Source: Pseudomonadota bacterium (lineage in GTDB: Bacteria > Desulfobacterota > Binatia > Binatales > Binataceae). Taken from it: a DNA stretch of 64,000 nucleotides. The notes beneath the pieces are model-generated. The model worked only from the letters and a program-made list of their open reading frames with translations. It did no database searches and was not told the DNA's origin. Below are positions 33,381 to 41,966 of the stretch, piece after piece; positions within the stretch are counted from its first letter, which is position 1; every line of letters starts with the position of its first letter. A program made the translations under genes and the position numbers. The stretch is taken from positions 1 to 64,000 of the forward strand of contig JAJPKP010000011.1 of the NCBI GenBank assembly GCA_021323675.1, given 5' to 3'.

Positions 33381-34976
33381 CTACAACTTCAGCAAAACGG
33401 CCGATGTAATAGCCGGGATGGTCTTGAGTTTCTCCAGGATTTCGGCCGGCACCGGGCCGTCCACTTCAATCAGGCTGAGCGCGGTTCCCCCGACTCGATC
33501 GCGGCCGAGTTCGAGGCCGGCGATGTTGATTCCCGACTGCCCGAGCATCGTCCCCACGGCTCCGACCACGCCGGGCACGTCGCGATTATGCAGCATCAGG
33601 AAGTAGCCCTCCGGGACTGACTCGACCCGGAAGCCGTCGATTCGGATAAGCCTGAGCACGCGATTTCCCAGCACCGCGCCCGACACTTCGTGCTCACCCG
33701 AAGCGGTGGTGACCGTGACGGTGAGCGTATTGACGAAGTCGGTGACCTCGCGCGACCGGGATTCCGACACTTTGATGCCGCGTTCGCGCGCGATATACGG
33801 CGCGTTGACGAGGTTGAGCTCCTCGTCCAGAAAACCGCTCATCAGCCCCTTGAGGACGGCGGCGGTGATGGCGTCGGGCTTCAGATTCGATGCCTCTCCG
33901 CCAAGCGCGACCTGCAACGCCGTCGGCGCATCCGCGATTAGCTGCGCGGCCAGCCGCCCGAGCTTTTCGCCGAGGCTCAGATGCGGTCCGATGACTTCGA
34001 GTTCCTTGGGAGAGACGGCGGGGATATTCACCGCGCTCGCGATAATGCCGTCGATGAGGAAGTTGGCGACCTGCTGCGCGATATCGATCGCGACCTGCAC
34101 CTGCGCCTCGTCGGTGGCGGCGCCCAGATGCGGTGTTGCGACGACGTTGTCGAACTTGAGCAGCGGATGGTCGCGCGGGGGCGGCTCTTCGACGAACACG
34201 TCGAGCGCCGCGCCGGCGACCTTGCCCGACGCGATCGCATCGGCAAGCGCGGCTTCATCGACAATTCCGCCGCGCGCGCAGTTGATGATACGCACGCCTT
34301 TTTTCATGCGGGCAAACGCGGCCGCCCCGATTATCCCGCGGGTTTCGCTGGTGAGCGGCGTGTGCACCGTGATGAAGTCCGATCGGGCGATCAGCTCATC
34401 CAGCGACACCAGCTCGATTCCCAGCCGCGCGGCCGCTTCGGGAGTGAGGATCGGGTCGAACCCGATTACCTTCATCTTGAGCCCCGCGGCCCGGTCCGCG
34501 ACGATCCGGCCGATATTGCCGAGACCGACCACGCCGAGAGTCTTGTTGCAGACCTCGGTGCCCATGAACTTGTTGCGCTCCCACTTGCCGGCCTTTAAAG
34601 CGGCGGTCGCGGCGGGAATCTGCCGCGCCATCGCCATCATCATCGCGATCGCGTGTTCCGCCGTGGTGACGCTGTTGCCGAGCGGGCTGTTCATTACCAC
34701 GATACCGCGGCGGGTGGCGGCCTCGAGGTCCACATTGTCCACGCCGACGCCGGCGCGCCCGATCACCTTCAGCGACGATGCGCGATCGATGATCTCGCGC
34801 GTCACCTTGGTGCCGCTGCGGATCAGAAGCGCGTCGTAGGGGCCGATTATCTCCGCCAGCTCCGCCGGCTTGAGGCCCGTCCTGATGTCGAACTGAAGCT
34901 GCGGATAGCGCTTGAGGACTTCAATTCCCTGCGGCGCGAGGCTGTCGCTCAAAAGTACGCGGAAAGTTTGCGCCAT
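33381..34976 (-). CDS. serA: D-3-phosphoglycerate dehydrogenase, long form
   Basis: A 531-residue SerA catalysing the first step of serine synthesis. It has IRSGTKVTREIIDRA, the NAD motif VGLGNIGRIVADRA, catalytic Arg in INCARGGIVDEAAL, Glu in EEPPPRDHPLL and His in ATPHLGAATDEAQ. The long C-terminal half carries the allosteric-substrate-binding and ACT domains (MLHNRDVPGVVGAVGTMLG), so serine feedback is likely. It starts 7 bases after the aminotransferase stop on the same strand, as expected for a serine operon in which the aminotransferase supplies the second step. Confidence 0.96.
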   Translation of the reverse strand: MAQTFRVLLSDSLAPQGIEVLKRYPQLQFDIRTGLKPAELAEIIGPYDALLIRSGTKVTREIIDRASSLKVIGRAGVGVDNVDLEAATRRGIVVMNSPLGNSVTTAEHAIAMMMAMARQIPAATAALKAGKWERNKFMGTEVCNKTLGVVGLGNIGRIVADRAAGLKMKVIGFDPILTPEAAARLGIELVSLDELIARSDFITVHTPLTSETRGIIGAAAFARMKKGVRIINCARGGIVDEAALADAIASGKVAGAALDVFVEEPPPRDHPLLKFDNVVATPHLGAATDEAQVQVAIDIAQQVANFLIDGIIASAVNIPAVSPKELEVIGPHLSLGEKLGRLAAQLIADAPTALQVALGGEASNLKPDAITAAVLKGLMSGFLDEELNLVNAPYIARERGIKVSESRSREVTDFVNTLTVTVTTASGEHEVSGAVLGNRVLRLIRIDGFRVESVPEGYFLMLHNRDVPGVVGAVGTMLGQSGINIAGLELGRDRVGGTALSLIEVDGPVPAEILEKLKTIPAITSAVLLKL

Positions 34977-34983
34977 GGCCGCC

Positions 34984-36135
34984 TCAGATGCTCCGCGCGA
35001 TTCGTGCCTGGACGGCGGTGACGCCTGCTCCGCTGGCGAACTCGTAGCCCGCGAACCTGAGCCCGGCCTCCAGCGCGCTTACCGCGATCAACATGTCGAA
35101 GGGGGTGAGGTTTCCCATGTGGCCGATACGCACCAGGCGGCCCTTCATCTGGTCCTGCCCGCCCTGCACGGCGACGCCGAGCGTGTCGCGCATGTATTTG
35201 ACAATCTTGCCCGTGTCGATTCCTTCCGGCGCGATGAGCCCGGTTACCCCCGGTGCGGGAGAATCGGGCGCGATCAGCTTGAGACCCAGGGCGATGCCCG
35301 CCTCGCGCGTCGCCTCGGCCATCACCTGATGGCGCGCGAAGACGCGGGGCAGGGTTTCATTCAGAAGCAGTTCGAGCGACTTGTTGAGTCCGAAAATCAG
35401 CGAGACCGCCGGAGTAAAGGCGGTGGTATGCTCGTCGCGCTGGGCTTTCAGCTCCTTCATCAGGTCGAGGTAAAACTTGGGAGTCCGGTTTTTCTTCGCG
35501 GCCTCCAGGCCCCGATCCGACAGCGCGACCATCCCAAGCCCCGGCGGCAGCATCAGCGCCTTCTGGCTTCCCGTCACGAAGGCATCGACGCCCCATTCGT
35601 CCATCTTCTGCTCGAAGACGCCGACCGAGGTGATTCCGTCGACGACCAGCAGGACATCGCGGCGCCGCGCCACTTCGCCGATCTGCGCCACCGGATGAAT
35701 CGCGCAGGTCGAGGTCTCGCTGGCCTGCACGAAGACCGCTTTGGATTCGGGATGCGCCTTGAGGGCGTCCTCGATCTGTTCGGGGCGCACCGCGCGGCCC
35801 CATTCCACCTTCACTTCGTGGGCCACCATCCCGAACGCCGTCAGCATCTTGCCCCATCGCTCGCCGAACTTGCCGCCGTTGACGAACACGGCGTGATCGC
35901 CGGGCGAAAGCAGGTTGATGACCGATGCTTCCATCGCGCCGGTGCCCGACGACGCGATCAGGATGACCTCCTGCCGGGTGCCGAACAGGGGTTTCATCCG
36001 CTCCCGCGCCTGATCCAGCGTGGCGCTGAATTGAGGGGTGCGATGGTGGATGATGGGTTGCGCCATCTCGAGCAGCACTTCGGGCGGCACCGAGACGGGT
36101 CCTGGGGTGAACAGATATCTTTTTGTGGGTGTCAC
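34984..36135 (-). CDS. Class V aminotransferase (alanine/serine--glyoxylate or phosphoserine type)
   Basis: A 383-residue PLP enzyme: FTPGPVSVPPEVLLEMAQPIIHHRTP at the N-terminus, SSGTGAMEASVINLLSPGDH, VVDGITSVGVFE, the PLP lysine in VTGSQKALMLPPGLG and RIGHMGNLTPFDM near the C-terminus. Relatives include serine-glyoxylate and alanine-glyoxylate aminotransferases. In several lineages a gene of this class sits beside serA and provides the phosphoserine transaminase step in place of SerC. Here it is the first gene of a serA-containing operon, supporting that reading, but the true substrate is not certain. The region upstream (36136-36379) has short palindromes but no riboswitch I recognise. Confidence 0.87.
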   Translation of the reverse strand: MTPTKRYLFTPGPVSVPPEVLLEMAQPIIHHRTPQFSATLDQARERMKPLFGTRQEVILIASSGTGAMEASVINLLSPGDHAVFVNGGKFGERWGKMLTAFGMVAHEVKVEWGRAVRPEQIEDALKAHPESKAVFVQASETSTCAIHPVAQIGEVARRRDVLLVVDGITSVGVFEQKMDEWGVDAFVTGSQKALMLPPGLGMVALSDRGLEAAKKNRTPKFYLDLMKELKAQRDEHTTAFTPAVSLIFGLNKSLELLLNETLPRVFARHQVMAEATREAGIALGLKLIAPDSPAPGVTGLIAPEGIDTGKIVKYMRDTLGVAVQGGQDQMKGRLVRIGHMGNLTPFDMLIAVSALEAGLRFAGYEFASGAGVTAVQARIARSI

Positions 36136-36379
36136 TCTCGGTTTTTACCGGGTCGGGGGCGCTTTCGACGAGCCAAAAAAAAGCCTGGTGTCCGCGGCCG
36201 CGGAACGCCAGACCCCGATGTAATTTACCCGGGACATCCCGGGCCCCCGTCCTCTGTTATCTGGATAACGGAGCGAATATGAGGAGTCAAGTTTGTCCGT
36301 TCACAGGCGCGAAATTTGCGCACAATGCATTTCCAATTTGAAAAGCCGCGCGGGCTGCGGCTAAGTTTGTGAGTCTGCG

Positions 36380-37420
36380 ATGCCGATAGAACACGAAACC
36401 CGCGACGGCGCCCTGGTCTGGATCCGCAACCCTATCACCGGAGTCATCTCGTACGTCGTGGACGTGCGCAACAAGAGTTTCGCCTTTACCCTCGGGCTGC
36501 GCGACGAGCCCGTCGAACCCGCCCATCTGACCGACGAACAGATTCGCAACGCCACCAAAAGCTGTCCCTTCTGCCCCGGTAACGAGCATCTCTGCACCGA
36601 AGAGCTCTTCCGATTGACCCCGGACGAATTTCCGGAATGGACGGCCAGAGATCGGCGCGACGGCGATCGATGGGTGGTGCGCGTGTTCAACAATCTCTTT
36701 CCGCGAATTCCCGCGGAGCTGACCGGAGGACGCAACGAGTCCTATATCGTGGTCGAGGATCCGCGCCATTTCATCGACTCGCCCCGTTCCCACGGAGACC
36801 TGGTGTCCACCAGCATGCTCGGCGAACGCCATTTCCGCCATCTGCTGGAAGCCGACGTGCGAGTGATGCGCCGGGCGGGCGAAAACCGCTCGGTTCGCGC
36901 GGTCGTCATCCGCAAGAACCAGGGGCGGGAGTCGGGCGCTTCGCAGCCCCATCCCCATCAGCAGATCATCGGATCTCCCGAGCCGTTCCCCGCGGTCGCG
37001 GCCGAGGCGCGCGCCGAACGCGAAACGCCGGGATTGTTCGAAGAGATTGTGACCTTGATGGATCGGCTGGGCCTGATGATCGAAAACGAGGGCGGCGTCG
37101 TCAGCTACGCCAGCCCTATCGGCGCATTTCCGCGAAGCTACGACATCATAATGCCCGAGCATCGCGGCGCCACGCTCGCGGACTTGTCGGCGGATGAGAT
37201 GGGGCGATTTGCGGGCGCCCTCTACAGGATCCTGCGCATCCTGGGTCCTCTGCCGCTCGATTACGAAATCCATCAGGGAGAAGGGGTCCCGCTCCATGCG
37301 CACGTCAATGCGCGGCTGTTCCCGTACTCGAATGTAGCGGGAACCTTGAATCTTCCGAGCACGCTGCTCGAACGCACCTCGCAAATCCGAAGCGCAATCT
37401 CGCGGTCGGGCCGCCGCTGA
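36380..37420 (+). CDS. GalT-like nucleotidyltransferase (HIT superfamily)
   Basis: A 346-residue protein resembling galactose-1-phosphate uridylyltransferase. It has a zinc CPFC pair (KSCPFCPGNEH near residue 62), FNNLFPRIPAEL, and the active site GASQPHPHQQIIGSP with the HPHxQ nucleophile arrangement near residue 195, then PRSYDIIMPEHR and HAHVNARLFPYSN. True GalT also uses a second zinc ligand set; this family includes DUF4931-type proteins and ADP-sulfurylase-like enzymes. No galK or galE is adjacent, so a role other than galactose breakdown is possible. The start codon has no strong ribosome site. Confidence 0.8.
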   Translation: MPIEHETRDGALVWIRNPITGVISYVVDVRNKSFAFTLGLRDEPVEPAHLTDEQIRNATKSCPFCPGNEHLCTEELFRLTPDEFPEWTARDRRDGDRWVVRVFNNLFPRIPAELTGGRNESYIVVEDPRHFIDSPRSHGDLVSTSMLGERHFRHLLEADVRVMRRAGENRSVRAVVIRKNQGRESGASQPHPHQQIIGSPEPFPAVAAEARAERETPGLFEEIVTLMDRLGLMIENEGGVVSYASPIGAFPRSYDIIMPEHRGATLADLSADEMGRFAGALYRILRILGPLPLDYEIHQGEGVPLHAHVNARLFPYSNVAGTLNLPSTLLERTSQIRSAISRSGRR

Positions 37421-37479
37421 TTCGCGCCGAGCGCCCGAACTCGCGCGCAATCCGGCCCGCGACCGCGGCGCGGGATCGT

Positions 37480-37881
37480 CTAAAGGGGCGGCTTTCCGAA
37501 ATTGTCGTTGAGCAGCTTCCAGGAACCGTCCTCCTGATGGCATGCCGCGAGCGAGCCCTGCAGCGCTTCGCCGGCAAGGATGACCGTCTGTTGATAGCGG
37601 CGGCATCCGTTGGGAACGTCCGCGCCCCCGTCTTCCACCATCGTCCCCTTGAGCCCCGTTTTGTCGTCGCTCCAGGCGACGGGGATGCCGGGAGATCCGC
37701 CCTGAGCCTCGGTAAGCGCCTGCTCCTGAGCATCGCGGATACGATCCGAAGGCGGCGTCTCCTTGCTGCCGATATAGTTTCCGGCCGTGCGGATAAGCAG
37801 CCCTGTTCCCATCCCGGCGCCGATGCAACCCGAGAGACCGGCCGCGGCCGCTATCGAAACGAGTAAAACGCAAACCTTCAC
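37480..37881 (-). CDS. 17-kDa surface-antigen-like lipoprotein (RT0821/Lpp0805 family)
   Basis: A 133-residue lipoprotein: signal MKVCVLLVSIAAAAGLSGC with lipobox Cys near residue 19, a short Gly-rich segment (GAGMGTGLLIRTAGNYIG), then a C-terminal domain with NGCRRYQQTVILAGEALQGSLAACHQEDGSWKLL. The CRxYQQTV...AC.Q.DGSWK pattern is the C-terminal signature of the RT0821/Lpp0805 surface protein family seen in many proteobacteria, often outer-membrane-associated. It is convergent with the GalT-like gene and 51 bases downstream of another small secreted protein on the same strand. Confidence 0.75.
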   Translation of the reverse strand: MKVCVLLVSIAAAAGLSGCIGAGMGTGLLIRTAGNYIGSKETPPSDRIRDAQEQALTEAQGGSPGIPVAWSDDKTGLKGTMVEDGGADVPNGCRRYQQTVILAGEALQGSLAACHQEDGSWKLLNDNFGKPPL

Positions 37882-37932
37882 GGCATCTCGTTCGAAGATT
37901 CGGCCGGCGGATGCGCCGGGAAGATTGCTCCC

Positions 37933-38238
37933 TTACATCCCGTGCATCAGGCCGCGCATGAGCCCGCCGGAGCCGCTGTGCGCCCTGCTCATTCGATTTT
38001 TCATCCGCTCCGAGACGCAAAGCAGTTGATCCTTCACGTTCGTGCAGGTTCCGTCTTCGCTCTGGCCGTCGCGCCGCGTAAACGAACACGGGTCGTTGGC
38101 GGATTTCCCCGAGCAGGCCGCAGCCAGCCGCTCTTTCATCTGCGCACGGCCGCCCTCCGGGTTGTCCTGCGCGTATGCCGTTTGAAACGTCGCAACCATC
38201 GCGAAGACGGCTGCCGCAGTCAGTAAAATCGTCTTCAT
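37933..38238 (-). CDS. Small secreted protein
   Basis: A 101-residue exported protein with a clear signal peptide (MKTILLTAAAVFAMVATFQTAYA) followed by a short, Cys-containing mature region: RLAAACSGKSANDPCSF, GTCTNVKDQLLCVSERMKNRM, and a Gly/Met-rich tail. Four cysteines could form two disulfides. The ATG at 38238 has AGGA upstream and begins the signal peptide; a start 13 codons earlier would not. I do not recognise a family. It probably lies in one transcript with the surface-antigen-like lipoprotein. Confidence 0.65.
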   Translation of the reverse strand: MKTILLTAAAVFAMVATFQTAYAQDNPEGGRAQMKERLAAACSGKSANDPCSFTRRDGQSEDGTCTNVKDQLLCVSERMKNRMSRAHSGSGGLMRGLMHGM

Positions 38239-38703
38239 CTTTGAGATCCTGTCCTCGAAATTGATGCGCGATGACACGTCTTAAGACGAACGAGACGCGC
38301 CGATGGTTTCGCGACGGGAGTTTCAGACCGCATCGCGCGCGCGATGTTCCATAATCCGCGCGATCGATCCGCGCAGGCACGCCGAAGAGCTTTGGAACGG
38401 AACAAAAGGCAACATTTCGCAACAATTTCAAAATTCGCGATCTCCCGTCGAACCAGGCGCGGTTGATCTCCGCGGCGCAATCCAGGTTCCAAAGATGTTC
38501 GGCGGCGAGGTCCACGCGTTATCTCTCCGCCGGCGACAGTGCGCCTCGCAAATTTTGCTCGCAAAGCCGCATCCACAATGCGTCAACAGCAAAACCGGCA
38601 ATGGATGGAATCCGGACCGCGCCGCGCAAGTCCCGTCATGGCGCCTGGCAGTTCGGGATGATATGCACGTCGATGGAAACAGAGCGGTCGGGAGGGAGGC
38701 TCG
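38239..38703. other. Intergenic region without a supported gene
   Basis: About 465 bases between the small secreted protein and the Gfo/Idh gene. Open frames exist on both strands, but none shows a start with a ribosome site, a recognisable motif or protein-like composition; several contain long Arg-rich runs typical of frame shadows. It should hold the divergent promoters of the flanking genes, none of which stands out by eye. Confidence 0.4.
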
Positions 38704-39702
38704 ATGAGTGCGGGGAAAATCAAGGTCGGCATTCTCGGCGCGGGCGCGATGGGATCGGCGCATGCCGAGTCCTATCGCAACCTGGACCAGGTCGAGGTCA
38801 GCGCCATATTCAGCCGCGATTCGAGCCGCGCCGCGGACGGCGCGGCGATATGCGGCGCACGCCCATGCACCGTCGCGGTCGAGATTCTCGACGATCCCTC
38901 GATTGACGCGATCGACGTGTGCGTCCCGAGCGTGAACCATCGCGAGTACGTGGTCGCGGCGCTGCAGCATGGCAAGCACGTGTTCTGCGAAACTCCGTTC
39001 GCGCTTTCGATCGAAGACGCACGCGCGATGATCGCGGCGGCGCGCCACGCGAAGCGGATCCTGATGGTCGGGCTGCTGATGCGATCGATTGGGCATTATG
39101 AGCATGCGCGGCGCGCCGTCACGTCCGGCGAGTACGGAAGGCTGCTTGGCGTAACCGCTTATCGGCTGGGCTCGTATCTCCATCCGGGAGCGCCCGATCA
39201 CAAGCCGCACTATTCGGACCCATCGACGGAGTTGATGACGTTCGACTTCGATTTCATCCAGTGGCTGATGGGGCGACCGGCCCGGATCAGCGCATCCGCG
39301 ATAGTGACGAAGCAGGGGACTCCCGGCGAGATTTCGGCGGTACTCGGCTATGACGATGGGCGCAGCGCGGCCGTGCTCGCCAGCGGCGTGATGCCCGGGA
39401 GCTTTCCATTCTCAGCAGGCTATCGCGCGGTATTCGAGCGCGGCGCCCTGGACCTTCAGAACGTGTTCGAGGCGGGTCCGCCAAAAACCACCTTCACGTT
39501 CTACCCCGCCGAAGGAGAGGCGCAGGCCGTCGGCATCAAGGGCCACGATCCCTACGAACAAGAATTGCGGCTCTTCGCCGAGGCGATAGGCGGCAACGCA
39601 ACCGAAGCGGATCTGCTCGCGCCCGAGCATGCGATGGATGCGCTTACGCTCTCGATTGCCACACAGAGATCGCTGCGCGAGCGCCGCACGATCGAGCTAT
39701 AA
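38704..39702 (+). CDS. Gfo/Idh/MocA-family oxidoreductase
   Basis: A 332-residue NAD(P)-dependent dehydrogenase. The Rossmann motif KVGILGAGAMGSAHAESY opens the protein, followed by DAIDVCVPSVNHREYVVAAL and HGKHVFCETPFALSIEDARAMI; many members have EKP where this has ETP, so the usual catalytic-site Lys is replaced by Thr. The C-terminal Gfo domain (SYLHPGAPDHKPHYSDPSTELMTFDFDFIQWLMG) has His and Asp residues near the expected active site. Sugar or inositol derivatives are the usual substrates. It stands alone on the plus strand. Confidence 0.85.
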   Translation: MSAGKIKVGILGAGAMGSAHAESYRNLDQVEVSAIFSRDSSRAADGAAICGARPCTVAVEILDDPSIDAIDVCVPSVNHREYVVAALQHGKHVFCETPFALSIEDARAMIAAARHAKRILMVGLLMRSIGHYEHARRAVTSGEYGRLLGVTAYRLGSYLHPGAPDHKPHYSDPSTELMTFDFDFIQWLMGRPARISASAIVTKQGTPGEISAVLGYDDGRSAAVLASGVMPGSFPFSAGYRAVFERGALDLQNVFEAGPPKTTFTFYPAEGEAQAVGIKGHDPYEQELRLFAEAIGGNATEADLLAPEHAMDALTLSIATQRSLRERRTIEL

Positions 39703-39845
39703 AAGATGCGATGAGCGCGAGACAAACACCGGCCCGAATGCGCCACAATCGCGGCCGGCCCGGGCTCCTCATCTTCAGGGAAAGCCCGACATGTCCGAAA
39801 CCGAAAGCGGCCTTGAGGGCGACAGGCGCTTGAAGCTGCCCTATA

Positions 39846-40323
39846 TCACGAAACCTGCCGTCGTTGACCAAGTATCTGGTGAGCGTGTACCAGCGCGGCT
39901 CCTCCGGCGAGCAGTCCGAAAGGCAAAACAAGGGGATTTCTCGACCTCGCGAACTTCGCCATCACGAAGCCACCGACAGATGCTGCGCTGCAAAACGCCA
40001 CATACTGATTCCGGTCGGCGCCAATCAGATAGATACCCATCATCACCGATGCCCCCGCATCAATGAGCCGTTCGAAGTGAGCCGAACGTAGCGCGAACCA
40101 CGCCGAGACCAAATCCCCCAAATACCAGGCTCAAGCCCACGAGCAGCTGCAGAGTCGGACCAGGCCGGCCAACCGTTCTCCACCGATGCCTCATGGTGAA
40201 GCCAAGAAGATATCCTCCGGCGCCTCCGACAAGAGTTGTCCCCACTACCACGGGTAGAAGGTGGCTATGTGTGAATAGGAACAGCGCTAATCCAACGCTG
40301 CCAGACCGAACAACGCCCGCCAA
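39846..40323 (-). pseudogene. Possible small membrane protein broken by a frameshift
   Basis: Two overlapping minus-strand frames together encode about four hydrophobic spans. The upstream frame has LLPVVVGTTLVGGAGGYLLGF and LQLLVGLSLVFGGFGLGVV, and stops soon after. The other has SVMMGIYLIG and PLVLPFGLLAGGAALVHAH. A single frameshift near 40080 would join them into one four-helix membrane protein. It lies directly downstream of, and slightly overlaps, the RHS remnant, where immunity genes usually sit. It may equally be chance hydrophobicity; the 143 bases to its left hold nothing recognisable. Confidence 0.3.
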
Positions 40324-40871
40324 AGATGATTGGCACCTGAAATGATTCGTTGCGCGGTGTCATGTCGTTCCTCGCTGTAGGTTACAGTGAAGGGGAGGCA
40401 GGTCCGGCGATTCCGAGGCTTTCCACGGCGACTATCGCCTCGTACGTACCCCACATCATCCCCGCCAATGTCCCGAACCAACTCCAAGCTCGGGTTAGCC
40501 GAAGTACGTTCCGATATAAGGTCCGGATTCTGCGCCAGAGGCCGGTTGATTGGGTCGTTGTTCACGTACGCATACAGGTTAATTGCCCGCCCGCGTAGCC
40601 GATGGGGTCGGGGGACATGAAGCGTCCAAACAGCGAGTTATATGCGCGGTCGCGGAAGTTGTACAGATTCGTGGGGCGCAGCGCCGTTCATCACCACGTC
40701 GCGTCCGCTGAACCAACATGGATTCACGCCGTTCCCGGTGAAGCTGGTCGCGGTGTTGCCGAACGGCCCGTAGGTGTACTGGCCCGCGACGTTTCCACCC
40801 GCGAAGACAACCGCCAGCGTCGAGTTGCGCGCATCCCTGAACAGCGCCTCCGCCGCGCCGCTTGGTCCCAT
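40287..40871 (-). pseudogene. Decayed C-terminus of an RHS-repeat protein
   Basis: In three successive frames the minus strand reads FRDARNSTLAVVFAGGNVAGQYTYGPFGN, then NLYNFRDRAYNSLFGRFMSPDPIGYAGGQ, then INLYAYVNNDPIN. These are the end of the RHS core that normally precedes a polymorphic toxin tip. Frameshifts lie near 40670 and near 40585 (loss of one base in an expected CAAATTAAC). About 85 residues follow NDPIN with no known toxin fold. The upstream RHS body is absent. It is an orphan tip left by recombination. Confidence 0.75.
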
Positions 40872-41074
40872 CCTTCACCTAAGCAAGAATAATATCTCTG
40901 GCTTCACAATTTGTCCCTCTTGGTTGATGGATAGGGGCGGTGGACTGTCGCTACCGGAACGGTCGTTTCGCTCTGCCGTAGACTTGACGGCAGGAAGGCC
41001 GGCCCGCGACGCCGAGGCTGACGACCAGTGAAACGAAGCCGTCGCGGCGAAGATCTCTGCGAGGGGACGGTGCG

Positions 41075-41845
41075 CTAGCGGGCTTTCCAGGCTGGTTTGC
41101 GTTTTTCGAGGAAGGCGCGGACGCCTTCTTTGGCGTCTTCGCTCTGGCGGACTTCGCGGGCCATCCTGAGCAGGTCGTCGTGCCATGCGTCGAAAGTCTC
41201 GCTCATGCATCGGCGCACCGTCGCCTTCATCGCGCGCAGCGAGAGGGGAGCGTTGCCGGCGACTTTCTCGGCCAGGGCGGTGGTGACTTCGGCCAGCTTC
41301 GCATCGGGCACCACTTCGTGGACCATGTTCATTTCGCGGCCGCGGGCGGCTTCGATGAGGTCGGCGGTATAGAGAATCCATGCGGTATTGGCGGAGCCGC
41401 AGACTTCGATCAGCTTGCGCGTGAAGTCGTACGGGACCATCAGGCCGACGCGTCCGAGGGTCATCCCAAGGCGCGCACCTTCGCCCGCGATGCGCAGGTC
41501 GCAGTGAAGGGCGAGTTCAAGGCCGCCGGCGAGGGCCGCTCCCTGGATGGCCGCGATGGTGGGGACGGGAAAGCGCTCGAGGCGCCCGAAAACCGATTCC
41601 AGCGAAGTGGGATTGTGGCCGCCTTCGGCTTCATCGACTTCCTTCAGATCGATTCCGGCGCAGAAGCTTGCGCCTTCGCCGCGGATGAGCAGGGCGCGGA
41701 CCTCGCGATCGTTTTCGAACTGCGCGAGGGCTTTGTTAATCGCCTCGATCAGGGGCTGGTTGAGGGCATTGCGTTTTTCGGGGCGGTTGAGAGTCAGGAC
41801 GGCATAGTTTGGATGGCGGGTAACCTTGAGGACTTCCTCGGCCAT
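41075..41845 (-). CDS. Enoyl-CoA hydratase/isomerase family protein
   Basis: A 256-residue crotonase. It has LTLNRPEKRNALNQPLIEAI, the CoA and oxyanion site GEGASFCAGIDLKEV and AAIQGAALAGGLELALHCDLRIA, then AEGARLGMTLGRVGLMVPYD. The position of the second catalytic Glu of true hydratases (the E in PE-x-x-x-G-x-x-P) is replaced by Thr/Leu-type residues (LGMTLGRVGL), so isomerase or another crotonase activity is possible. It acts on acyl-CoA in the cytosol. No acyl-CoA dehydrogenase gene is adjacent; leuS lies upstream on the same strand 121 bases away. Confidence 0.85.
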   Translation of the reverse strand: MAEEVLKVTRHPNYAVLTLNRPEKRNALNQPLIEAINKALAQFENDREVRALLIRGEGASFCAGIDLKEVDEAEGGHNPTSLESVFGRLERFPVPTIAAIQGAALAGGLELALHCDLRIAGEGARLGMTLGRVGLMVPYDFTRKLIEVCGSANTAWILYTADLIEAARGREMNMVHEVVPDAKLAEVTTALAEKVAGNAPLSLRAMKATVRRCMSETFDAWHDDLLRMAREVRQSEDAKEGVRAFLEKRKPAWKAR

Positions 41846-41966
41846 TGCGGTCGCTCCTTGGATGTATCGGCAAGTGTCGATGAGTGATTACGGCCGCCAG
41901 CATCGCATAGTGCATTCGGCGCGTTCAAGGACGCACCGCGCGCGGCGCGTCCCGGGGGCGGTGCAG

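Noticed and set aside
36136..36379. Possible riboswitch or T-box upstream of the serine-related operon
   Set aside because: Short palindromes (CCCGGG..CCCGGG, TTATC..GATAA) are present, but no conserved core of a known riboswitch or T-box could be seen.
36287..38515. A 742-codon open frame on the minus strand
   Set aside because: It lies antisense to the GalT-like gene and over three other features, has Arg-rich low-quality sequence without motifs, and is a shadow of high-GC third-position bias.
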